DNA of 18,780 bases, taken from contig JANRJB010000182.1 of NCBI GenBank assembly GCA_033764265.1, positions 1 through 18,780 of the forward strand, in the 5' to 3' direction. Position 1 is the first letter of the stretch, and each line of letters starts with the position of its first letter. The notes under the pieces are model-generated. The model searched no databases. It saw nothing but the letters and a program-made list of their open reading frames with translations, and was not told the DNA's origin. The stretch is from VGEM01 sp033764265. Lineage in GTDB: Bacteria; Pseudomonadota; Alphaproteobacteria; Rhodospirillales; Rhodospirillaceae. Of the stretch, positions 1-7,292 are shown piece by piece. The position numbers and the translations under genes are program-made.

Positions 1-2
1 GC

Positions 3-3000
3 CTACGCTGCCGCGTTCTCGCGCAGCGCCTCGGCCGACTTGAGGTCGACCGACACCAGCCGCGACACGCCGCGCTCGGCCATGGTCACGCCGTAGAGGC
101 GGTCCATGCGCGCCATGGTCATGCGGTGGTGGGTCACCACCAGCAGGCGCGTGCCGGTCTCCTTGGTGATGTCGGTGAGCAGCGAGCAGAAGCGGTCGAC
201 GTTGGCGTCGTCGAGCGGCGCGTCCACTTCGTCCAGCACGCAGATCGGCGCCGGGTTGGTCATGAACACCGCGAACAACAGCGCCGTGGCGGTGAGGGCC
301 TGCTCGCCGCCCGAGAGCAGGCTCAGGCTCTGCAGCCGCTTGCCCGGCGGGCTGGCCATGATCTCGAGGCCGGCGTCCAGGGGGTCCTCGGCTTCGGTCA
401 GCGACAGGTGGGCGCGGCCGCCGCCGAACAGCCGGGTGAACAGCGTGCGGAAGTGGCCGTCGACCTCGTTGAACGACTTGAGCAGGCGTTCGCGGCCCTC
501 GCGGTTCAGCTTCTGGATGCCCTCGCGCAGCCGCGCGATGGCCGCCACCAGGTCGTCGCGCTCGACCGTCAGGCCGTTGATCTGCGCGGCCATCTCCTCG
601 GCTTCCTGCTCGGCGCGCAGGTTGACCGCGCCCAGGTTCTCGCGCTCGCTCAGCAGGCGTTGCAGGCGTTTCTCGGCCTGCTCGAGGGCGATGGTCGGCT
701 CGTCGTCGCGCAGCTTGGTGTGCCCGCGCACCTGGTCGGGTTCGCAGCCGATGCGCTCGCGGATCAGGCTGTCGACGGTGCCGAGGGTCTGCTCGGACTG
801 GGCGACCGCGCCCTCGCGGCGCACGCGTTCCTCGCGCGCGTCCGACAGCGCATGCTCGGCCTCGCGCAGCGCCTTGTCGGCGTCGGCCAGAATTTGTTCG
901 CCCTCGGCCAGCGCATCGGCCGCCCGGCGCAGGCCGGCGTCGGCGATCTCGAACTGGTCCATCAGCGCCGCGCGGTTCGCCTCGATCTCGCCGGGCCGCG
1001 CGGCCAGGGCCTCGATCTCGGCAACAACGCCGGCTTCGCGCTCGCGCAAGGCCGTATCCTGGGCGACCGCGGCGTCCTTGCGCGTGCGCCACTGGCCGGC
1101 CTCGGCCTCCAATGACGCCAGCCGGCGCTGGCGCTCCTCGGCCTGACGGGCCAGCGCGTCGTAGGCGGCGCGGGCTTCCATCAGCTCCTGGCGCAGGCCG
1201 GCGAGCCCCTTGGTCTTGCCGTCGATGGTCGCGCGCGCGGCGGCGCCGTCGCCCAGCTCGGCCAGGCGCGCTTCCGCGCGGCCCTTGGCCTCGTCTGCCT
1301 CGGCGATCTCGGTTTCCAGCTGGCGGCGGGTGTCGTCGAGCGCGGCCACGCGCAGCTGCACCGCCGCGACCTTCTGGCGCAGCTCGCCCAGCGCGTCCTT
1401 GGCCCGGTTGCGGGCTTCCTCGCCGGCGCGCATGTCGGTGCGGGCGGCCTGTTCGCGCGCCTGGGCGGCGACAAAGGCGGCCTTGGCGGCGGCCGCGTTG
1501 TCCTCGGCGGCGCGGGCGGCGGTCGAGGATGTTTCGATGGCCGCGCGCAGCTCGCGAAGTCTGTTCCGTTGGGTCAGGCGGGCGGCCGCGGCGCTGGGCG
1601 CGCCGGCGGCGGCGAAGTATCCGTCCCAGCGCCACAGGTCGCCGGCGGCGGTGACCAGGCGCTGGCCCGGCGTCAGCTGGCGTTGCAGGTCCTGGCCTTG
1701 CGCCGCGTCGGCGACAATGCCGACCTGCGACAGGCGCCGACCCAGCCGATCGGGCGCGGACACCACGGCGTTGAGCGCGCGCACGCCCGCGGGCAGCGGC
1801 TGCGGTTCGGCGAACGGCGGCAGGAACATCCAGCGCATCGGCGCGTCGTCGTCGCCGGCGGCGGTCAGGTCGTCGCCGAGGGCCGCGCCGAGCGCGGCCT
1901 CGAAGCCCGCCTCGACGCTGACCGCGTCGACGATCGGGTTCCAGCCGCCGGCGGTGGCCGGTTCGGCCAAGAGGGCCTCCAGCGCCTGGGCCTCGGCCTG
2001 CAGGCGGGTGTGTTCGGTGGACTTGATCTGCAGTTCGCCGCGCGCCGCTTCGGCGGTGCGCTCGGCGGCCAGCCGTTCGGCCTCGGCCCGGTCCCAGGCC
2101 TCGCGCGCGGCGACCACGGCCGCTTCGGACTCGGCGGCGCGATGTTCGGCCTCGGCCACCACCTCGGGCGCCAGCGCGGCGGCGCGCGCGGTGGCCAGCT
2201 GCTCGGCGATGTCGGCCAGCCGGCGCTCGGCGCGCTGCAGGCGCAAGTCGGCCTCGGCCGATTGCTGGCGGGCGGCGGCGCGGGCGGCGTCGGCTTCGGC
2301 CGCATCCTTGGCCAGGCGCGTCAGCTCGGCCTCGACGTCTTCCACCGCGCGGGCGGCGGCCATCAGGGCGTCGCGTGCGGCCTCGCGGGTCGAGGTTTCG
2401 GCCTCGGCCTCGGCGGTCAGGCGGGCCTGTTCATCGCCGATGCGCGCCAACGCGCCGCCGGCGTCGGCGATGCGTTCGGCCTCGCGCGCCAGATCGTCCC
2501 TGATCTGCGCCAGCCGCGTTTCGGCGGCGGCGCGGGCCTGGGCGATGCGTTCCAGTTCCTCGTCGAGCTTGTCGCGGGCGATCGCCAGCGCCTGCCGGCG
2601 CGCGGCGGCCTCGGCCTCGGACTTGCGCAGGGCCGGCATGTTGGCGGCGGCCTCGGCCTGGGCGGTGGCGGCCTGGGCGGCCGCACCGGTGCGCGCGGTC
2701 ACGTTGGCCTCGATCGCGCTCAGGGCCTCGGTGGCGGCCGCCAGTGCGGCCGCGGTCTCGGTGCGCTTGATCAACAGCACCAGGGCTTCCGCGGCGCGGA
2801 TGCTGTCGCTGATGGTGCGGTAACGCACCGCCTGGCGCGCCTGCTTTTTCAGCGCCTCGAGCTGGGTGGAGAGCGCGGTGACCAGGTCGTTGAGCCGGGC
2901 CAGATTGCCCTCGGCGGCCTGCAGGCGCAGCTCGGCCTCGTGCCGGCGGCTGTGCAGGCCGGTGATGTTGGCGGCTTCCTCCAACAGGTGGCGGCGCTGT

Positions 3001-3476
3001 TGCGGCTTGGCGCTGATGATGGCGCTGATGCGGCCCTGGCTGACCAGCGCGGTCGAGCGCGCGCCGGTGCCGAGGTCGGCGAACAACAGCTGAACGTCGC
3101 GCGCGCGCACCTCGCGGCCGTTGACGCGGTAGAGCGAGCCCTTCTCGCGCTCGATGCGGCGGGTGACGTCCAGTTCATCGGCGTCGTTGAACTGGGCGTT
3201 GGCGCGGCGCGCGGCGTTGTCCAGGTGCAGCGAGACCTCGGCGATGTTGCGCGCCGGACGGTCGCGCGTGCCGCCGAAGATCACCTGGTCCATTTCGCCG
3301 CCGCGCATCTGCTTGGCCGAGGTCTCGCCCATGACCCAGCGCAGCGCTTCGACCAGGTTCGACTTGCCGCAGCCGTTGGGCCCGACCACGCCGGTCAGGC
3401 CCGGCTCGATCAGCAATTCGGTGGCATCAACAAAAGACTTGAAACCGGTCAGCCGGAGCTTCGTGAAATGAATCAA
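3..3476 (-). CDS. smc: Chromosome segregation protein SMC
   Basis: Structural maintenance of chromosomes ATPase, the core of bacterial condensin, which dimerises through its hinge and organises and segregates the nucleoid with ScpA/ScpB. The 1157-residue product has the family's normal length and order. It has an N-terminal head with Walker A GPNGCGKS (about residues 32-39), a long Ala/Glu/Arg-rich coiled coil, a hinge around residues 511-630, and a returning coiled coil. The C-terminal head carries signature LSLLSGGEQ (about 1051-1059), Walker B ICVLDEVDAPLDD (about 1078-1090) and the H-loop VVTHH. The start is a TTG reading MIHFTKLRLTGFKSF, which matches where SMC proteins begin; a GAGGGG-like site lies 4 bases upstream and no in-frame ATG fits better. 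It lies 71 bp downstream of the dsbA-like gene on the same strand, probably co-transcribed. scpA and scpB are not in the window. Intact, no oddities in the ATPase motifs. Confidence 0.97.
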   Translation of the reverse strand: MIHFTKLRLTGFKSFVDATELLIEPGLTGVVGPNGCGKSNLVEALRWVMGETSAKQMRGGEMDQVIFGGTRDRPARNIAEVSLHLDNAARRANAQFNDADELDVTRRIEREKGSLYRVNGREVRARDVQLLFADLGTGARSTALVSQGRISAIISAKPQQRRHLLEEAANITGLHSRRHEAELRLQAAEGNLARLNDLVTALSTQLEALKKQARQAVRYRTISDSIRAAEALVLLIKRTETAAALAAATEALSAIEANVTARTGAAAQAATAQAEAAANMPALRKSEAEAAARRQALAIARDKLDEELERIAQARAAAETRLAQIRDDLAREAERIADAGGALARIGDEQARLTAEAEAETSTREAARDALMAAARAVEDVEAELTRLAKDAAEADAARAAARQQSAEADLRLQRAERRLADIAEQLATARAAALAPEVVAEAEHRAAESEAAVVAAREAWDRAEAERLAAERTAEAARGELQIKSTEHTRLQAEAQALEALLAEPATAGGWNPIVDAVSVEAGFEAALGAALGDDLTAAGDDDAPMRWMFLPPFAEPQPLPAGVRALNAVVSAPDRLGRRLSQVGIVADAAQGQDLQRQLTPGQRLVTAAGDLWRWDGYFAAAGAPSAAAARLTQRNRLRELRAAIETSSTAARAAEDNAAAAKAAFVAAQAREQAARTDMRAGEEARNRAKDALGELRQKVAAVQLRVAALDDTRRQLETEIAEADEAKGRAEARLAELGDGAAARATIDGKTKGLAGLRQELMEARAAYDALARQAEERQRRLASLEAEAGQWRTRKDAAVAQDTALREREAGVVAEIEALAARPGEIEANRAALMDQFEIADAGLRRAADALAEGEQILADADKALREAEHALSDAREERVRREGAVAQSEQTLGTVDSLIRERIGCEPDQVRGHTKLRDDEPTIALEQAEKRLQRLLSERENLGAVNLRAEQEAEEMAAQINGLTVERDDLVAAIARLREGIQKLNREGRERLLKSFNEVDGHFRTLFTRLFGGGRAHLSLTEAEDPLDAGLEIMASPPGKRLQSLSLLSGGEQALTATALLFAVFMTNPAPICVLDEVDAPLDDANVDRFCSLLTDITKETGTRLLVVTHHRMTMARMDRLYGVTMAERGVSRLVSVDLKSAEALRENAAA

Positions 3477-3547
3477 ACCACCCCTCGCTTACGTTCCATC
3501 GGCGCGATCCGGTCCGCCGTGACGGCGGCCGGGCCCCCCGCGCCGGC
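3477..3547 (-). other. Short dsbA-like/smc intercistronic gap
   Basis: This 71-bp gap holds the smc ribosome binding site (AGGGG complementary to 3481-3485) and a small palindrome, CCGCCGT (3514-3520) with ACGGCGG (3522-3528). The palindrome has a central base only and no T-tract, so it is not a convincing terminator; read-through from the dsbA-like gene into smc is likely. Confidence 0.5.
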
Positions 3548-4204
3548 TTACTTCTTCTTGTCGTAGTGCTTGTCGATCAGTTCGGCCATGTAGTCGTAGC
3601 CGCGGTTGCCCTCGATCTTGTCGTCCTCGATGAAGAAGGTGGGCGTCGACTGCACCTTGTAGAGGTTCGAGGCGGTGGTCTGCACCTCGCGCACCGCCTT
3701 GATCATCTCCTGGTTCGCCAGGCAGGCGTCGACCGCGGCGGAATCCATGCCGGCCAGCTGGGCGTAACCCTTCAAGGGTTCGAGCGGATTGGACGCGCGG
3801 ATCCAGGCGTCCTGGTTCTTGAACATCATTTCGACCAGCCTGATGCCGCGGTCGCCCGGCGCGCAGCGCGCCAGCACCGCCGCGCCCATCGCCAAACCGT
3901 CGAGCGGGAAATCGCGGAACACGAAGCGCGCCTTGCCGGTGTCGATGTAGTTCTTCTTCAGCTCCGCGTAGACGGTCTGATGGAACATGGCGCAGTGATT
4001 GCAGGTCAGCGACGCGTACTCGATCACCGTCACCGGCGCCTTGGGGTCGCCGACGATGAACTCTTTATAGGTGGGGCCCGTGGCCGCGGCCGGCGCCGGC
4101 GTGGCAGGGGCGGGCGCGGCGGTCTGGGCCAGCCCAAGGGCGGCCGCGCCGGTCAAGGTCAGTCCGGCGGCGGTGGCGGCGAGGAAAGTCCGGCGATGAA
4201 TCAA
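3548..4204 (-). CDS. Secreted DsbA-like thiol:disulfide oxidoreductase
   Basis: Thioredoxin-fold protein of the DsbA family, expected to act in the periplasm on cysteines of exported proteins. The 218-residue product starts with MIHRRTFLAATAAG and a hydrophobic stretch rich in Ala/Leu, a signal peptide with a twin-arginine-like RRTFL motif; cleavage is likely after the ALGLAQTAA region, followed by a Pro/Ala linker to about residue 43. The active site is CNHC (68-71) after EYASLT, and the cis-proline loop is STPTF (Pro188). Two further cysteines (114 and 161) may form a second disulfide. The TTG start at 4204 is chosen because AGGAG lies 6 bases upstream and the signal peptide begins there. 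The frame stays open upstream to 4798, but that part overlaps the opposite-strand DUF1838 gene and lacks such signals. A DsbA-like gene directly before smc is a recurring alphaproteobacterial arrangement. CNHC differs from the classical DsbA CPHC; the true substrates are unknown. Confidence 0.9.
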   Translation of the reverse strand: MIHRRTFLAATAAGLTLTGAAALGLAQTAAPAPATPAPAAATGPTYKEFIVGDPKAPVTVIEYASLTCNHCAMFHQTVYAELKKNYIDTGKARFVFRDFPLDGLAMGAAVLARCAPGDRGIRLVEMMFKNQDAWIRASNPLEPLKGYAQLAGMDSAAVDACLANQEMIKAVREVQTTASNLYKVQSTPTFFIEDDKIEGNRGYDYMAELIDKHYDKKK

Positions 4205-4429
4205 ACGGGGCTCCTGTCGCAAATCCACAACATTCAGCGGTTGCTTACCAACATCTGCACCATTTGTGGAGAGACTTGGGCAGCGGCGCCGGTTTTGCGG
4301 GGTTTCCCGCGAATGTGATCGGCGGGAATCAGGTTGCCGGCGGGCGACTCGGGGTAGAAGCCGATTCCGGCTGGAAATCGCCCCGGAGAATTTGTTAGCG
4401 TCACCAACCGCCAAACGGGGGAGATTTTC
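4205..4429. promoter_or_regulatory. Divergent intergenic region, dsbA-like / DUF1838 gene
   Basis: These 225 bp separate two divergently transcribed genes and must hold promoters for both. I see no clear -35/-10 pair for either direction. An inverted repeat TCCACAA (4224-4230) / TTGTGGA (4264-4270) with a 33-bp centre lies near the dsbA-like start and could be an operator or chance. A GGGGGAG ribosome binding site (4417-4423) precedes the DUF1838 start. Confidence 0.4.
4211..4215 (-). promoter_or_regulatory. Ribosome binding site deciding a TTG start
   Basis: AGGAG on the minus strand, six bases before the TTG at 4202-4204 of the dsbA-like gene. It is the strongest Shine-Dalgarno match in this region and sits exactly where the twin-arginine-like signal peptide begins, so it fixes the start of that gene. 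Confidence 0.7.
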
Positions 4430-5443
4430 ATGCCGACTCTCGATTACAGAGGTTGCCGCGACCGTGCATGCGCGCGTCCGTGGGTTTTGATTGCCGCCGG
4501 CGCATTGGCCGGGGCGCTGGCCTTGACGAGCGTTGCCACGGCCCAGGATGCCGGAATGGGCAAGCCGGGCGCGAAAGACGCCACCAAGAAGGGCAAGCTC
4601 GACCCCAATAAACCTGCCGACGCCATCCTGATCGACCAGAAGCTCAACTGCTCGCTGATCCAGGGCGAAACCATCGTGTACTGGTGGAAGGGCTCGGCCT
4701 ATGCGCGCGTGCCCGGCGAGCGCGACAGCCACTTGTTCGATGTCGAGGGCATGAACATCCGCCAGTGCGCGAACTATCAGGACGACAAGCGCGGCCACGG
4801 CTTCCGCTCCGTCAGCCGCGAAATCCTGCTCTACAAAGATCCGCAGACCGGCGAAGTTCTACGCACCTGGAAGAACCCGTGGACCGGCGAAGAGGTCGAG
4901 GTGATCCACGTCGCCAACGATCCGGTCAACATGCGCCGGCCGATGTACGCCATCGGCGCCGACGGCAAGCCGCATACCGCGGACCTGCGCATCGTCGGCC
5001 AGCGCGCCTTCACCGGCGGCGAGGCGCCGCTGTTCTACAAGAACCCCCTGGCCGGCGATTACCAGGAGTACGTCGGCAACGACTACCAGGCCATGGAGGC
5101 GCTCAACAGCTACGTCTACACCGACGACCTGCTCGACGGGTCCAAGGCCAAGCTGGAAAAATACACCCTGTCGTGGGCGCGCTTCTCCGGCTGGCTGCCG
5201 TGGATGAAGATGGGCGGCCGCACCGGCATGATGATCTTTACCACCGTCGGCGGGCGCGTCGACAATTTCGCCGCGCTGCCCGATCCGATCCGCACGGAGA
5301 TCGAGACCAACTACCCGCTGTACAAAGAGCCGCCGCCGCTCGACGACGCGCGGCCCAACGAAACCAGCTGGACCTATTTCAAGAAGATCATCGACGCCAA
5401 GCGCGCGGCGGCCCCGTCGGGCGCCGCCAAGGCCGGGGAGTGA
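4430..5443 (+). CDS. Secreted DUF1838-family protein, copy 1
   Basis: Exported protein that I recognise as DUF1838 type (biochemical role not established). The 337-residue product has an N-terminal signal: a basic n-region containing two Arg-Cys pairs, a hydrophobic core at about 19-34, and cleavage after VATA (residue 38). A lysine-rich linker precedes the domain (about 60-325). Conserved landmarks shared with the next gene are YWW (84-86), RVPGERDSHLF (93-103), GMNIRQC (107-113), RSVSREI (126-132), EVLRTWKNPWTGEEVEVIH (142-160), LSWARFSGWLPWMKMG (247-262) and PPPLDDARPNETSW (301-314). The mature protein has only two cysteines, 74 and 113. ATG 4430 is preceded by GGGGGAG about six bases away. 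It is first in a probable operon with the paralogue that follows after 5 bp. Many conserved Trp, Arg and His suggest a binding or catalytic pocket, but no known catalytic motif is visible. Confidence 0.85.
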   Translation: MPTLDYRGCRDRACARPWVLIAAGALAGALALTSVATAQDAGMGKPGAKDATKKGKLDPNKPADAILIDQKLNCSLIQGETIVYWWKGSAYARVPGERDSHLFDVEGMNIRQCANYQDDKRGHGFRSVSREILLYKDPQTGEVLRTWKNPWTGEEVEVIHVANDPVNMRRPMYAIGADGKPHTADLRIVGQRAFTGGEAPLFYKNPLAGDYQEYVGNDYQAMEALNSYVYTDDLLDGSKAKLEKYTLSWARFSGWLPWMKMGGRTGMMIFTTVGGRVDNFAALPDPIRTEIETNYPLYKEPPPLDDARPNETSWTYFKKIIDAKRAAAPSGAAKAGE

Positions 5444-5448
5444 CCGCC

Positions 5449-6372
5449 ATGATCGCCATCCGCACCCTGATCTCTGCCGCAGTCGTTTTGGGTTTCGCCG
5501 GCGCCGCGCAGGCCGCCGGCAAGCTCGACCTGACCAACCCCGACGACATCCTGAAGGCGTCGGCCAAGGTGTCGTGCTCGCTGGTCGACGGCAAGCCCAC
5601 CATCTACTGGTGGGAAGGCAAGACCTACGGCCGCCGCCCTGGCGAACGCGACCGCCACCTGTTCAACGTGCAGGGCATGAACATCCGCGCCTGCAAGGTC
5701 TTCAACGATCCCAAGCGCGGCTTCGGCTACCGCTCGGTCAGCCGCGAGGTGATGTTCCACCTCGATCCCAAGACCAACGAAGTGCTGCGCACCTGGAAGA
5801 ACCCGTGGACCGGCGAGGAGGTCGAGGTCATCCAGGTCAACAACGACCCCGTCAACATGCGCCAGCCGACCTTCGCGCGCGACGAGAACGGCAAGCCCAC
5901 CGCGCGCTTTCGCTACTTCGAGCATGACGGATCGTTCCTGTCGGGCGGCGGCGCGGCGCGGCTGTTCTACGACAACCCGCTGTCGGGCGAATACCAGGAC
6001 TACGTTGGCGGCACATATCACGCCATGGAGTTCGGCACCGACACGGTGAACATGGAGCAGCTGCTCGACGCCGACTCGGTCGAGGTCACCGATGCGGTGC
6101 TGTCGTGGGCGCGGGTGTCGAAGTGGCTGCCGTGGATGAAGATGGGCGACCGCGACGGCGTCATCATCTATCACACCGCCGGGATCAAGGTGCCGCGCTT
6201 CGAGGATCTACCCGAGCCGATGAAGGGCGAGATCAAGAAAAACTACCCGATCTACCAGCAGCCGCCGCCGCTCGACGACGCGCGACCAAACGAAACCACC
6301 TGGACGGTGACCAAGAAGTTCATCGACGGCCAGCGGGCGAAACAGGGCGGCGCCAAGCCCAAGGCAGAATAG
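5449..6372 (+). CDS. Secreted DUF1838-family protein, copy 2
   Basis: Paralogue of the preceding gene, clearly alignable along its whole length. It is 307 residues, with a cleaner signal peptide (MIAIRTLISAAVVLGF, cleavage after AQA, residue 22) and without the lysine-rich linker of copy 1. It keeps YWW (53-55), RRPGERDRHLF (62-72), GMNIRAC (76-82), RSVSREV, VLRTWKNPWTGEEVEVI (112-128), LSWARVSKWLPWMKMG and PPPLDDARPNETTW. Its two cysteines (43 and 82) are 39 residues apart, exactly as in copy 1, which suggests a structural disulfide. The ATG at 5449 is chosen because GGGGAG lies about eight bases upstream, overlapping the end of copy 1. A GTG overlapping the upstream stop (GTGA at 5440) is an alternative adding three residues. 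The frame is open further upstream, but that region is the copy 1 gene read in another frame. Function unknown; divergence in the middle (about 140-170 and 195-215) suggests different ligands or roles. Confidence 0.87.
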   Translation: MIAIRTLISAAVVLGFAGAAQAAGKLDLTNPDDILKASAKVSCSLVDGKPTIYWWEGKTYGRRPGERDRHLFNVQGMNIRACKVFNDPKRGFGYRSVSREVMFHLDPKTNEVLRTWKNPWTGEEVEVIQVNNDPVNMRQPTFARDENGKPTARFRYFEHDGSFLSGGGAARLFYDNPLSGEYQDYVGGTYHAMEFGTDTVNMEQLLDADSVEVTDAVLSWARVSKWLPWMKMGDRDGVIIYHTAGIKVPRFEDLPEPMKGEIKKNYPIYQQPPPLDDARPNETTWTVTKKFIDGQRAKQGGAKPKAE

Positions 6373-6426
6373 GCCCAAGGGCGGACGGGAGCGCCGGCCG
6401 GTACAGCTTCAGGATCAGGGGGCACT

Positions 6427-6954
6427 ATGCGAGCCGGGGCCATCGTTATTGCAGGGTTGATCCTGTCGTCACAGGCTGTGGCCCAACCGGCGGCCGCTCC
6501 GCCGGCGACGGCGGATCACCTCAAGCCGCTCGCGTTTCTGGCCGATGCCTGCTGGGAAGGGCCGTTGCCCGACGGCACCGTCGACGTGCACTGCTACCGC
6601 TGGTTCATGCGCGGCGCTTACCTGCGCGAACGCCACGAGGTGCGCGGCACCCAGCCGCCGCACGGCGGCGAGTGCACATTCTATTGGGATCACGACGCCA
6701 AGGCGATCCGCTACGTCTATTGGACCAATACCGGCGGCATGGCCACCGGCACCATGGTGCCGGACGGCGATGGCCTGCGGTTCTCCGACGAGCGCTACGT
6801 CGACGCCAACGGCGAACAGCGATTCCGCGGCACGTACACGCGCGTCGATGCCGACCGCTACCGCATGCGCACCGAGGTCCAGGACACATCCGGCGCCTGG
6901 ATTCCGATGTTCGACGTGACCTACCTGCGCAAGCCGATCAACTGGGGGCCGTAG
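6427..6954 (+). CDS. Small secreted protein, probable lipocalin/DUF1579-like barrel
   Basis: 175-residue exported protein with a short signal peptide (MRAGAIVIAGLILSSQAVAQ, cleavage after AVA, residue 19). The mature part begins with a Leu-rich segment LKPLAFLADACWEG, typical of small barrel proteins that open with a fold-closing helix and a Trp. It continues with alternating hydrophobic/charged strands (YRWFMRGAYLRERHE, FYWDHDAKAIRYVYWTN, GLRFSDERY, FRGTYTRVDADRYRMRTE, WIPMFDVTYLRK). This pattern resembles the DUF1579/lipocalin-like proteins, but I cannot confirm the family by eye. Cysteines lie at 42, 56 and 83. The gene follows the DUF1838 pair after 54 bp in the same direction, with a CAGGGGG ribosome binding site about five bases before ATG 6427, and probably shares their transcript. 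A carrier for a hydrophobic ligand is a reasonable guess only. Confidence 0.7.
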   Translation: MRAGAIVIAGLILSSQAVAQPAAAPPATADHLKPLAFLADACWEGPLPDGTVDVHCYRWFMRGAYLRERHEVRGTQPPHGGECTFYWDHDAKAIRYVYWTNTGGMATGTMVPDGDGLRFSDERYVDANGEQRFRGTYTRVDADRYRMRTEVQDTSGAWIPMFDVTYLRKPINWGP

Positions 6955-7292
6955 CGGAGCCGCACGGCGCGACGTCGTGGTCGCCGGCACCGCTGTTGCG
7001 GGACTGCCACAGGGGCGAGAATTGCTCGGCCCTCAGCTCCGCCGGGCAGACCCTGTGCGGAAAATCGTTGCGTTACTTTGGCGTGCGGAGGGAATTTTTC
7101 CTCTGATGCAAGGTCTTTGACATTGTTTGCGACCAATGACGCTTCGTTTTTCGCGATCCTTAGAATTGGTTTTTTGGTCGCATCGCGGGCTGCCTGTGTT
7201 ATTCCTTAGTCTTGGGAAGGGATGGGCGCAGAAGGCGTCCCTTCATACTCATTCCGAGTTTCAATTCGTTCACTGAGAGAACAGGGGTCGAC
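6955..7292 (+). promoter_or_regulatory. Upstream region of the TonB receptor with a dyad
   Basis: This 338-bp gap has no gene, and its right half (about 7060-7200) is AT-richer than the surrounding DNA. It holds TTGACA at 7117-7122 without a good -10 at standard spacing, and TAGAAT at 7161-7166 with only a weak -35 (ATGACG, 7136-7141). A 9-bp inverted repeat, TGCGACCAA (7128-7136) / TTGGTCGCA (7174-7182), encloses the TAGAAT, and a second pair, ACCAAT (7132-7137) / ATTGGT (7165-7170), is nested in it. This could be an operator around a promoter. No Fur-box-like sequence was seen. The ribosome binding site of the receptor is ACAGGGG at 7281-7287. Confidence 0.4.

Noticed and set aside
106..3566. 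Several long plus-strand open frames opposite smc (for example 106-1146, 1210-2823 and 1569-3566).
   Set aside because: They are antisense shadows of the coiled-coil gene in GC-rich DNA, with low-complexity Ser/Arg/Ala or Gly/Leu/Arg composition and no domains.
4205..4798. N-terminal extension of the DsbA-like gene in the open frame up to 4798.
   Set aside because: It overlaps the DUF1838 gene on the other strand, has no homology-like features, and the signal peptide and AGGAG site mark the start at 4204.
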